Position numbers and translations under genes: made by a program
Shown here: positions 23,310 through 31,346 of the stretch, in pieces
Layout: every line of letters begins with the position of its first letter
Numbering within the stretch: position 1 is the first letter of the stretch
Notes under the pieces: model-generated
The model's input: only the letters and a program-made list of their open reading frames with translations
Database searches by the model: none
What the model was told of the DNA's origin: nothing
Assembly (NCBI GenBank): GCA_007096045.1
Contig: SFAU01000265.1
Location: 1-33,345 of the forward strand
Direction of reading: 5' to 3'
Length of the DNA stretch: 33,345 nt
DNA from: Microcystis novacekii Mn_MB_F_20050700_S1
GTDB taxonomy: Bacteria; Cyanobacteriota; Cyanobacteriia; Cyanobacteriales; Microcystaceae

Positions 23310-23358
23310 GTTGACTAGACCTTTTGTAAAAATTAAAAATTGTTGTTAGGGTTAGGAG

Positions 23359-23718
23359 TCAGTAACCAGTAGTCTCCGAGTCAGGAACATTTTCGGTTAT
23401 TGATTGAGCCATAATCATCCGGTCAAAAGGCTCTCGATGCTGAAAATGCAATTGCGCTACTTGTTCAAAATGTAGTAAATTGAGAGGCAAAATTTGCAAA
23501 TCATTGCTCTGAATTTGTGACTCAATAAATTCTCGAAAAGGTGAATCAAAAGTTAATTGTCCCAGACTATATTTGAGCGTCATTTTCCCAAAACTACCTT
23601 AACTAATATAAACTAGATTTTCTTTTTCATTAATCATAATTTTATGGTTGTCTATCAATTGTTTATTATTAATGACATACCAAAGAAATACATGAGTATC
23701 TATTAAAACTTTGAGCAT
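23359..23718 (-). pseudogene. VapC-type PIN toxin with in-frame stop and lost C-terminus
   Basis: From ATG at 23716-23718: MLKVLIDTHVFLWYV (first Asp, THxFLW motif) ... ENLVYIS, then TAA, then, in the same frame, GSFGKMTLKYSLGQLTF, SPFREFIESQIQ, LPLNLLHFEQVAQLHFQHRE and PFDRMIMAQSITENV. Family members read SIASLWEIAIKYSLGKL where this has S-stop-GSFGKMTLKYSLGQL, so one codon became TAA. After ITEN the last ~20 residues (PIISADxxF...) are replaced by heptamer-repeat DNA. Dead gene, presumably an RNase toxin once. Confidence 0.8.
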
Positions 23719-23720
23719 AA

Positions 23721-23771
23721 TTATTGATAATCTTCAAAATCAGTTAAAGGGGCATCAAAATCATCGGCTAA
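23721..23771 (-). pseudogene. C-terminal tail of a VapB-type (DUF2281) antitoxin
   Basis: LADDFDAPLTDFEDYQ ends 2 nt before the VapC start. The D-FDAPLxDFxxY ending is the hallmark of DUF2281 antitoxins, which precede VapC toxins. An in-frame TGA precedes it, so everything before the tail is gone. 23772-24094 contains a scrap, a 22-nt repeat (23859-23880) and a short frame ...FLEQVEKSIFYVQEHH... of unknown origin. Confidence 0.6.
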
Positions 23772-24094
23772 TCATTATACCAATACTCACCCCCTGCTGA
23801 ATGTCAGACACATTCTCATACTTTCTAGCGGAATTATCGCCATTAGCCTGTAGTAGTAGTAAGGAAACCCAACACACAATAATTGTTATGATTTCTTAGA
23901 GCAGGTTGAAAAATCGATCTTCTATGTTCAGGAACACCACGACATCAGTGAAGAAATTGGCTCTCGGCAAGGGGTAGTATGAAATGGGATCACTTATTTA
24001 GATTTCAGATGGTATATGGTAAAATTTGCATAATTCAGTAAGATTAGTGTTATCCTTTATTATTTCAACTCAACTTCCTAAGAGTAACAAATCC

Positions 24095-24457
24095 ATGATT
24101 AAATTGCTGATCGCTTTTAACGATCCTAACCTGGAGCCTGAAGAACGCGACGAACAGGCCCAAGTATTACTGACAGAACTAGAACAGGTAGATGAAGTTG
24201 AATCGGTTAAACGTATTCTTGATCCCAATCCCCCTGAAGGTAATAAGTCATTGGGCGGTTTTTTGGGTGGAATCTTAATGACCGAAGTTAACCCCGCTAA
24301 TGGCAAAAAACTGTTAGGGTTTCTGGGCGATCGCCTGGGAGGTAAACCGATAGAATTGTCGGTAGAGGCCAATGGTCGCAAGTTGACGGTTAAGGCTCAC
24401 AGTCGAGAAGAATTGGAAATGGCTATTAAAGCCGCTCAAGACTTTATCTCAGGTTAA
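24095..24457 (+). CDS. EACC1-like protein (effector-associated constant component)
   Basis: 120 residues from ATG at 24095 (MIKLLIAFNDPNLEPEERDE). The pattern fits the EACC1 family defined in comparative studies of bacterial conflict systems: (D/N)P-x-x-E-x-(L/E)EE-x-x-L-x-x-L, then VKRILDPNPPEGNKSLGGFL, a LLGFLGDRLGGK segment, then IELSVEANGRKLTVKAHSRE and ELEMAIKA. Members are small alpha/beta proteins encoded beside effectors such as caspases, trypsins and STAND NTPases, possibly as signalling or scaffold parts. Its stop is 10 nt before the caspase start, so the two form an operon. Family assignment is from memory. Confidence 0.65.
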   Translation: MIKLLIAFNDPNLEPEERDEQAQVLLTELEQVDEVESVKRILDPNPPEGNKSLGGFLGGILMTEVNPANGKKLLGFLGDRLGGKPIELSVEANGRKLTVKAHSREELEMAIKAAQDFISG

Positions 24458-24467
24458 AGAAGGTATT

Positions 24468-27251
24468 ATGGCAAAAATTGCTTTGTTAATTGGTGTGAGC
24501 GAGTATTCCGACGGATTGCGCCCAATTTCTAGCGCGATTCTAGACGTTGAAGCAATGCGCCGAGTATTAGAGCATCCAGACATGGGAGCCTTTAATCAGG
24601 TTACAGTTTTGCCTAACCCAGACAAAGGGAGTATGGAAAAAGCAGTTGAGGATTTATTTGCTAATCGACAGCGAGATGATTTGGTGCTTTTATATTTTTC
24701 TGGGCATGGACTTAAAGCTCAAAATGCTAGATTTTTTCTAAGTACAAGAGAAACTGGGCGTGATCAGAATGGAGATTTTCGCCGTGCAACAGCTTTAGCG
24801 GCAAGTAAACTTCAAGAGTACATCACAGATAGTCGTTCCCAAAGGCAGATAATTATTCTCGACTGCTGTTTTAGCGGAGCATTGGTTCAGGGAATGCCAA
24901 TCAAAGGGGAACTTAACATTCAAGAGGAATTAGGAGGTAAAGGAAGGGCGATTTTGACCTCTTCTAGTCCGATTGAATATTCTTTTGAGTCGGACAATAA
25001 CGATTTGTCCATCTATACAAAATATCTAGTTGAAGGCATTGAAACTGGTGCAGCAGATAAGGATGGTGATCAATTAATTTCTGTTAATGAATTGCATGAG
25101 TATGCCAGCGAACGAGTAAAGGAAGCTGCCCCGGCAATGACTCCCAAATTTCATCTTTCTCTTGAAGGAGACGAGACTATTTATTTGGCCAAATCTCCTC
25201 TTGCTGCCACTAATCCTATATTTATTTATCGTGAGAAGATTAGAGAAATTCTAGATGAATGGAGCAAGGAAAATATATGTAAAGAAAATTTTAATCGTGC
25301 AGAAAGAAACTGCCTAAGTGAACTAAGAAACGAATTAGATTTATCCTTAAATGAGGCAGATATTATTGAACAAGATAATCTTGCGCCATTCAGAAAAAGA
25401 TTACAAAATCTAACAGAGTACAAAGCAACTTTTAGAGAATTATTAGCTGATTCTATTTCAATAACAGAAGGAAACAGAAGGAGACTAAAAGAGTTACAAA
25501 GCCGTTACGGGCTGAGGGATGAGGATATTCAGGTGATTGAAGAAGAAGTGCAAAATGAGGTTTATCCCATTACTCCGACGATTCCAACAAGCACTTCGCC
25601 TTATGCAAAAATTGCCCAAATTTTGCATTCTATAAAAACTTCAAAGCCCCAAAATTTCAAATTAAATCTGCCAGTTAGCATAGGAATAGCATCAATAGCA
25701 GTTGTAGGTTTAATTGCCATTTATCGCCCTGGTATTATTACTCGATTAATTCCATCTAATTGTCCAAAACAAACGGGCGACTTTATTAGTGAAGGAGAAG
25801 AAATTCTTAATTACTCTCAATTGTTTAACAAGAAGAAAGGTGCAGAATATTTTGCACAGTGTGATTATCAAAAAGCCCTGTTAAGATTTAAGGACGCATG
25901 GCAAGAGGATAGGCTAGATGCAGAAATATTAATTTACTTAAATAATGCTTTACTAGAAGCCAATAAAATGCCATATTACACGATTGCTATTGCTGTTAGT
26001 ATCCCCAAAAATCAAAATGACTTTAATGATGATGATGGTGATAGTCGAGCAAAAGAAATGTTACGAGGAGTAGCACAATTACAAACAAAAATTAATCTGG
26101 GACTTTTAAATGACAATGATCCATTCCTCAATTATTTTCCAGATCAAAATTTTATCAATAAAAAAGCGATTAATGGTAAGGGATTAAAAGTTGTCATTAT
26201 TAATGATGAAAATGACGAATTATTAGCCAAAAAGACAGCATCATCTCTTTCCCAGCGTCCTGAAATTTTAGGAGTTGTTGGTCACTATCCCAGTGAAATG
26301 ACTGTGGCAACGGTGGATATTTATAAGGAAAATAATTTAGTTTTGATTTCTCCCGGATCAACGACTAGCGAGCTTACTAAATACCCCAGAAAAAATTTCC
26401 TGCGAACTGTTTTTTCCAGCGAGCAACAATCTCCTGCCATTGCAAAATTTTTGCAAGAAAAGTCTATTAAAAAAGTGGTAGTCTTTTATAGTGAAGGAAG
26501 TCCATTTAGTGAATCTTTTTTTAATAGTTTTAAAACTATTTTTACAGTCCCTCCATTCTCTGGAACTGTAGTAAAATTAGATGAATTTGATCTGGGAAAT
26601 AATTTTGATGAAAAAGAAGCCATCCAAGAGTTACGACGACAGAAAGAAGGAAAAATAACAGAAACAATAGGACTTGTACTATTCCCAAAAGCAATTGGCG
26701 ATGCTCAAGGCGATGCAATTAGACTTATAAAACTTAATAATAGTCAAAATTGGGTTATCGGATCATGGGGGCTTCGTAGTTCTCGTACCTTAGAACAAAT
26801 TGACAACCTAAAACCTTTTCAAAAGTTTGTTATTGCGGTTCCTTGGGATTCTTTAACCAGTCCTAACAAGAATTTTCTTAAGGATGCTAAAATTTTATGG
26901 ACTACAACTTCAGTTAATGCAATAACAGCCCTATCCTATGATGCAACTCTTGCTCTAACAAAAGCTCTAGAAAAGGAAAATACTCCCACACGAATTAATC
27001 TCCTTGAACACTTAAAGTCTCCTGATTTTCTTGTCACTAAAGGTGCAACTGGGACAATTAAATTCGATGAAAATGGCGATCGCAAAAAAATCGATGAAAA
27101 TGGCGATCCCCAAAATCCCGCCGTAGAATTTGTTCACATTGTGGAGTGTCGGACACTAAGTTCAGATTTTGCTTTTGTCCCAATCAAGTATCCTACTGCT
27201 AAAGATGCTGGTTTATCCTGTTTAAACTCACCCAAAAAGCCTAGTCCCTAG
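24468..27251 (+). CDS. Caspase (orthocaspase) fused via a membrane helix to a periplasmic-binding domain
   Basis: 927 residues. Caspase domain 1-240: LYFSGHG with His80, DCCFSG with Cys134, the catalytic dyad. An EF-hand-like loop ADKDGDQLISVNE (D197, D199, D201, S205, E208) follows. Residues 255-365: helical, charged region. Residues 402-420 (PVSIGIASIAVVGLIAIY) are one membrane helix. 460-500: TPR-like (CDYQKALLRFKDAWQEDR). 500-927: type 1 periplasmic-binding fold of the branched-chain amino acid receptor class (GVVGHYPSEMTVATVDIY, VLISPGSTTSELTKY, VVVFYSEGSPFSESFF). Topology: protease inside, sensor outside. This suggests ligand binding triggers a self-contained cytoplasmic protease. Operon with EACC1. 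Confidence 0.85.
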   Translation: MAKIALLIGVSEYSDGLRPISSAILDVEAMRRVLEHPDMGAFNQVTVLPNPDKGSMEKAVEDLFANRQRDDLVLLYFSGHGLKAQNARFFLSTRETGRDQNGDFRRATALAASKLQEYITDSRSQRQIIILDCCFSGALVQGMPIKGELNIQEELGGKGRAILTSSSPIEYSFESDNNDLSIYTKYLVEGIETGAADKDGDQLISVNELHEYASERVKEAAPAMTPKFHLSLEGDETIYLAKSPLAATNPIFIYREKIREILDEWSKENICKENFNRAERNCLSELRNELDLSLNEADIIEQDNLAPFRKRLQNLTEYKATFRELLADSISITEGNRRRLKELQSRYGLRDEDIQVIEEEVQNEVYPITPTIPTSTSPYAKIAQILHSIKTSKPQNFKLNLPVSIGIASIAVVGLIAIYRPGIITRLIPSNCPKQTGDFISEGEEILNYSQLFNKKKGAEYFAQCDYQKALLRFKDAWQEDRLDAEILIYLNNALLEANKMPYYTIAIAVSIPKNQNDFNDDDGDSRAKEMLRGVAQLQTKINLGLLNDNDPFLNYFPDQNFINKKAINGKGLKVVIINDENDELLAKKTASSLSQRPEILGVVGHYPSEMTVATVDIYKENNLVLISPGSTTSELTKYPRKNFLRTVFSSEQQSPAIAKFLQEKSIKKVVVFYSEGSPFSESFFNSFKTIFTVPPFSGTVVKLDEFDLGNNFDEKEAIQELRRQKEGKITETIGLVLFPKAIGDAQGDAIRLIKLNNSQNWVIGSWGLRSSRTLEQIDNLKPFQKFVIAVPWDSLTSPNKNFLKDAKILWTTTSVNAITALSYDATLALTKALEKENTPTRINLLEHLKSPDFLVTKGATGTIKFDENGDRKKIDENGDPQNPAVEFVHIVECRTLSSDFAFVPIKYPTAKDAGLSCLNSPKKPSP

Positions 27252-27252
27252 C

Positions 27253-27275
27253 TAATTAGGTTTTGCTGAAAAAGT
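27253..27275. repeat. Single end of the GCTGAA MITE family
   Basis: CTAATTAGGTTTTGCTGAAA directly after the caspase stop codon, matching the end at 8379-8397 (CTAATTAGGGTCTGCTGAA). No partner end downstream. Then 27329-27364 is GTAGGTTGGATT...GAAACCCAAC, which includes the same 22 nt found at 23859-23880. Confidence 0.5.
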
Positions 27276-27473
27276 CTAAAATGCCGCTAGGAAAAAGGTT
27301 TCGACTCAATTAAGCGATCGCCGCTTTTGTAGGTTGGATTGACGTAAGGAAACCCAACACACAATCGGTTGGTGAGAGAGAGTCTATCTTTCTCTAAAAA
27401 AATGGAGAATCACGTTGGGGAACCCTTTGGTGTTTTATCCATGACTACAATGCACAGCAAAGCAAAGGATTAA

Positions 27474-27689
27474 GCCTCCATCACTACTACCGAATCACCA
27501 CTGGCGCAATTATTATTAACTTCGATCAAACAGGGAGTTTCCCAAGCCAATCCACCCAGTAAGGTTACTTGAGAATTTGGCTTACAAGTTGGGGGTGAAA
27601 CGGGGATTCTTATAGTGACAAAAGATTCAGCACAAGCTAATATTAAAGTTGCTATTGAATGGGAATTTAACCAAGATAAGGGAGGTTAG
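27474..27689 (+). pseudogene. Dead Trypco1-like gene downstream of the caspase
   Basis: Frame: ...TSIKQGVSQANPPSKVT, then TGA (27570-27572), then EFGLQVGGETGILIVTKDSA, QANIKVAIEWEFNQDKGG, stop. Trypco1-like (CU044_2847-type) proteins end with a pattern like DKVTLEFGIKVGGEAG...VTKGTADSNLKITVE; the Leu codon after KVT is here TGA. No start codon is found (TAA at 27471). Trypco1 domains co-occur with trypsin- and caspase-type effectors, so this suggests the operon once had a third member. Recognition of the family is from memory. Confidence 0.55.
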
Positions 27690-27690
27690 T

Positions 27691-28263
27691 ATGCAAGTTC
27701 AAGTCGAAAAACGGTATTATACACCTGAAGAATATTGTCAGCTAGAAGAAACAGCAGAATACAAAAATGAATATCTAGATGGAGAAATTATTCCAATGGT
27801 AGGAACAACTACTAATCATAATTTGATTGCTTTGAATTTCTGTAAAAATTTTCCGACTAAGATTAACAATGAAGATTATTGGGCTTTTATGAGTGATGTC
27901 CGGTTATGGATGCCGACATATCGCTTTTATACTTATCCTGATGTAATGGTGATTAAAGGCAAACCATTATATGAAGGAAAAGGCACAAACACTGTAACTA
28001 ATGCGTTAATCATTGTCGAGGTTTTATCAAAATCAACTAGAGATTATGACCGCACTGATAAATTTAAATTTTATCGCTCAATTCCTGAGTTTAAAGAATA
28101 TATTTTGATTGATCAATACCGTTATTATGTTGAACAATTTTATCAACAAGATCATGGAGAATGGTTGTTTAAAGTTTATGAATCGGACAAGGATGCTTTA
28201 AGGTTTTATTCTGGAGATTTTCAAATTTTAATGCTGGATATTTATCAATTGATTTTAATTTAA
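27691..28263 (+). CDS. Uma2 family protein (DUF820)
   Basis: 190 residues from ATG at 27691 (MQVQVEKRYYTPEEYCQLEE), with GGGAGG seven bases upstream; an upstream TTG in frame is not preferred. KNEYLDGEIIPMVGTTTNHN, SDVRLWMP, YPDVMVIKG and ALIIVEVLSKSTRDYDRTDK are the Uma2/DUF820 signatures: a PD-(D/E)xK-like core with D (YPDV) and E-V-L. Very abundant in cyanobacteria, function unknown, probably a nuclease-like fold. Starts 1 nt after the dead Trypco1 frame, so it may be read from the same transcript. Confidence 0.8.
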   Translation: MQVQVEKRYYTPEEYCQLEETAEYKNEYLDGEIIPMVGTTTNHNLIALNFCKNFPTKINNEDYWAFMSDVRLWMPTYRFYTYPDVMVIKGKPLYEGKGTNTVTNALIIVEVLSKSTRDYDRTDKFKFYRSIPEFKEYILIDQYRYYVEQFYQQDHGEWLFKVYESDKDALRFYSGDFQILMLDIYQLILI

Positions 28264-28273
28264 GGGAAGAATA

Positions 28274-28429
28274 ATGATTAAATTTAATCTCAATTATCTA
28301 CCAAAATCAGTTGATATTGCGATTCTCAATATCAACAAGGAAACCCAACAAAAAAATAAGAGGATGGCAATGGCGATCGCTTTTTTCAAATCCTATAGTA
28401 ATCATAGCAATTATCGTCGGTTGGATTGA
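28274..28429 (+). CDS. Short hypothetical protein, doubtful
   Basis: 51 residues (MIKFNLNYLPKSVDIAILNI...) with a ribosome-like GGGAAGA 5-11 nt before ATG and 10 nt after the Uma2 stop. The last third runs into a HIP1 site and the GGTTGGATTGAC repeat, so even if real the C-terminus is altered. No family recognised. Confidence 0.3.
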   Translation: MIKFNLNYLPKSVDIAILNINKETQQKNKRMAMAIAFFKSYSNHSNYRRLD

Positions 28430-29153
28430 CCCAAGGAAACCCCATAAAAAGTCATCAGAGAGTATCGCTCTTGGAGGGAGTCTGGCAAAAGTCTTACAGT
28501 CTCTAAACTCTAGCTCTCTTATGGGGTAAGCCTTCAAGCTATCGCTAACTAACAGAAACCCGAAATTTGAGTTTTTATGAGGATTTCCGAAAGTCCCAGA
28601 AGAGCGATATAGTCATTTCAGATAAGTCTGATACACTCTAGACCGATGAAACCCTTATGACATGGGTGCGGCTCTTTTAGAAAGACCTATGGCAAGTCAA
28701 ACAAGCATCGCTGTGTGTCTTGAAGTAGTAGAACAACAAGCTTGAATCACCGTTGTGAGCAAAGGAACACCCTCTTGATACAAAGCCCGATCTTCAAGGA
28801 TAGGGAGCAAACGAGAATGGGGAATAGGAGAATTTATTCTCAATTATAAAAATTGAGATAGTTTGTGCTGCTTAAATAAAGAGGTTTTGATAACCAAATT
28901 AAAGCAGCTCTAAAGAGTTTTGAGTTAAAAGTAAAACTTCAGGTTTTCATTTAAAATAAATGTACTAACTAATTTTACCCCAAAAATTAGTTAACCCAAT
29001 ATTATAACATATAATTAATTTGCAAGAGTTCTAGTGATCACTGATTACTGTTTACTGATCACTGAAAAAAGCTGGCCACTTGCCGATCCCTTGCCAGATC
29101 GGGAAAAAACTCCGTTAGAATACGGGAAGCCGTTTACAAAACGATACCAACTC
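28430..29153. other. Gene-free 720-bp stretch with hairpins
   Basis: No convincing gene. 28438-28446 / 28521-28529 is ACCCCATAA...TTATGGGGT. 28839-28857 is CTCAATT-loop-AATTGAG. 28966-28993 is an 11-bp hairpin TAACTAATTTT/AAAATTAGTTA in the presumed leader or promoter of the ferritin-like gene. GATCACTGATTACTG at 29037 is followed by CTGATCACTG, a repeat often seen in these genomes. A minus-strand frame ~28680-28830 without a start (RLLPILEDRALYQEGVPLLT...) looks like a gene scrap. Confidence 0.4.
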
Positions 29154-30047
29154 ATGACCGTTGCTTACCCTCGTAAATTCAAGAAGACGATGAGCGCTCG
29201 CGACATCATGAAGCGTGTCATTAGCGATCGCGAAATTCATCTTGTCACCCTCAACCGTTACCGCTACAACGAACAACGTAGCTGTAAAGACCTGACCGAA
29301 CTGATCGAAACCCTAGACGGACAACCAAAAGAACTGATACAAGACCTTTCCCATCACGTCGCTGATGAGGCCCGCCATGCCTACTGGTTAACCGATTTAT
29401 TAATCGAATTGGGGGCCGATGTGGGGAAACCGCCGGGGTTGTCCTATATTGATGAATTTGAACGTCTTCTCGATCAAGATCAATTCCAAGGCGAAGAACA
29501 AAGGGAAGATGCACTGATTGCGGCCCTAGCGGCAATTAACGTCACGGAAAAACGGGGATGCGAATACTTTGCTGCCCATATTTATGCCCTCAAAGCAGGG
29601 GAACAGACCCCGGAAAATCTGAAAATTCAGGAAACGATCGCCAAAATCTTTCCTGAAGAAGCGGGTCATGTGCGTTGGGGTAATCGTTGGTTAGCCAAAA
29701 TTGCCCAAAAAAGCCCCGAACATCGGCAAAAAGTCGAAAAAGCTAAGGCCAAATACTCGGCGATCAAACAGGCCGCCTATGAATCGGGTATGGACATCAC
29801 CCTGGGGGCAGAATTACGCCGCGTCGGTCATTTAATGGAAATCGCCGCCACTATGCCGCTCTGGGAACGTCCTCAATATCTGATGGAACGTTTACCCCAA
29901 TCCCTGCTCGACCCGAAATTGCAATTATTCCGGGTAGAAGCGGCTCAAAAAGCCTGGAATCGTGATCCACAAATGTTTATGGAACGCTTTTTGCCGATGT
30001 TTTTTAATGCGGACGGCAATATCGGCAAAAAAGAGAAAGTCAACTAA
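29154..30047 (+). CDS. Ferritin-like di-iron protein, unknown substrate
   Basis: 297 residues from ATG at 29154 (MTVAYPRKFKKTMSARDIMK). The longer frame reaches into a tandem repeat and is not preferred. Helical throughout. Candidate metal ligands: E of SDREIHLVTLNRYRYNE, DEARHAYW (E-x-x-H), EKRGCEYF and EEAGHVRW (E-x-x-H), i.e. the E...ExxH...E...ExxH pattern of the ferritin-like fold. Related members include rubrerythrins and MiaE-type hydroxylases; the length and spacing do not single one out. It may be an oxidative-stress or hydroxylation enzyme. No obvious partner nearby. Confidence 0.6.
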   Translation: MTVAYPRKFKKTMSARDIMKRVISDREIHLVTLNRYRYNEQRSCKDLTELIETLDGQPKELIQDLSHHVADEARHAYWLTDLLIELGADVGKPPGLSYIDEFERLLDQDQFQGEEQREDALIAALAAINVTEKRGCEYFAAHIYALKAGEQTPENLKIQETIAKIFPEEAGHVRWGNRWLAKIAQKSPEHRQKVEKAKAKYSAIKQAAYESGMDITLGAELRRVGHLMEIAATMPLWERPQYLMERLPQSLLDPKLQLFRVEAAQKAWNRDPQMFMERFLPMFFNADGNIGKKEKVN

Positions 30048-30210
30048 TTTAACCTTGATTTTCAGGGTCAATCATTCAGCGATCGCCGAAGAAATGTTCA
30101 GCGAGGATCGAGAAAATCAGCTATTGTTTTAAATAGGGGTGAGTTCTCAGCTTGAGGGCCAGAGAAACACCGCTTTTTTACTGTTTATTTTGGCTTTTCT
30201 CTTTTAGATT

Positions 30211-31275
30211 ATGCGTCTTTTAGCTGCCTTCGATCGCTATCCCGATAGTGTATCGTTAACCCTAGAACCAGTAGCCACCGACTCGCAAAAATTTGATTTA
30301 TATTTAACTTTACACCTACAAGCTCAAATTCAATCTCTCCTCGGCGGGGAAATCAAATGGGGACTGAAAGGAGGAAAATTAGATTTTCTTTTAGTTAATT
30401 GTCACCTAACACCAAATCCTCTTTCTAGTCAAGATTTATACATAAATCGTATTAATAATCATCAATGGCGGTTATCGTTCAAAAGCCCTCAGTCAATATT
30501 TACAGGAGCGATCGAAAGGATTAACCTAGGAACCGTCAGTGTCGAGGAAGAACCTTATCATCTCACGGTACAATTTTCGCTAACAGCTGCCGATATCTGT
30601 ATCACGGAAACATCGGGATTATGGAAACACGATCTAAGTCCCAATAAACATAGTATTTTAGAGCGAAAGTTAGCATTTTTCCTGATGGAAAATCAATTTG
30701 ATGCTTTTTTGAGTCGTATTTCTTTGGGTTCATCGCAGGTGGAATTAGATAATGTTCTAGTTGAACCGCAACCGGCAGCATCAGAAAATTTAGAGAAATT
30801 GCAGGTACAAATCGAGGGAATTTATGCTGCTGTTAGTGATGATTTTCTGGAATTAGCCCAATTAGCTGAACTCAATCCCCTAAAGGATTTTACTGGGGCA
30901 AATCTCCTAGCAGCGGAATTAAGTGGTAGCTCTTTAGGTATGGCCAATCTCTATCAAGCTAATCTGCGCGGGGCCAATTTAACCGATGCTGATTTAAGTG
31001 AAATTAACGGCAGTCATGCTAGTTTTAAGGGAGCAGATTTAAGCGGAGCCTTATTAGCTAATGCCGATTTAAGTTATGCTGATTTTTACCGTTCTAGTTT
31101 GGCTTTAAGTAATTTAATTGGCTCCAATTTAGCAGGAGCTAATTTGGTTGAAGTCAACATCACTCAAGCGAATTTGAGTGGGGCAAAAGTGCAGGGGGCA
31201 AAGTTTGCCGATAATGTGGGGATGACCGAGGAATTGCGGGAAAATTTACGCTTGCGCGGAGCTTTCTGCGATTAG
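30211..31275 (+). CDS. Cyanobacterial protein with C-terminal pentapeptide repeats
   Basis: 354 residues. Residues 1-215 form a beta-rich, unnamed domain (MRLLAAFDRYPDSVSLTLEP...). Residues 228-340 are pentapeptide repeats: FTGANLLAAELSGSSLGMAN, LYQANLRGANLTDADL and so on, about 20 units of A(D/N)LxX, a right-handed quadrilateral beta-helix. No membrane or signal segment; probably cytosolic. Pentapeptide proteins serve as scaffolds or DNA mimics; the role here is unknown. Between 30048 and 30210 only a HIP1-like site is seen. Confidence 0.7.
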   Translation: MRLLAAFDRYPDSVSLTLEPVATDSQKFDLYLTLHLQAQIQSLLGGEIKWGLKGGKLDFLLVNCHLTPNPLSSQDLYINRINNHQWRLSFKSPQSIFTGAIERINLGTVSVEEEPYHLTVQFSLTAADICITETSGLWKHDLSPNKHSILERKLAFFLMENQFDAFLSRISLGSSQVELDNVLVEPQPAASENLEKLQVQIEGIYAAVSDDFLELAQLAELNPLKDFTGANLLAAELSGSSLGMANLYQANLRGANLTDADLSEINGSHASFKGADLSGALLANADLSYADFYRSSLALSNLIGSNLAGANLVEVNITQANLSGAKVQGAKFADNVGMTEELRENLRLRGAFCD

Positions 31276-31346
31276 TATCCTCCTTACCTATAGACCAAGA
31301 ATATCTTAGCAATTGCCCTATTTCTCCATAGCCAGATAGAAAAAAT

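Noticed and set aside
28680-28830. Possible small RNA or gene in the gene-free stretch
   Set aside because: I can see no conserved fold, promoter and terminator set, or start codon; only a startless minus-strand frame.
29034-29153. 40-residue N-terminal extension of the ferritin-like protein (starting MITDYCLLITEKS)
   Set aside because: It is encoded by a GATCACTGATTACTG-type repeat and spacer DNA; the internal ATG at 29154 starts the conserved part.
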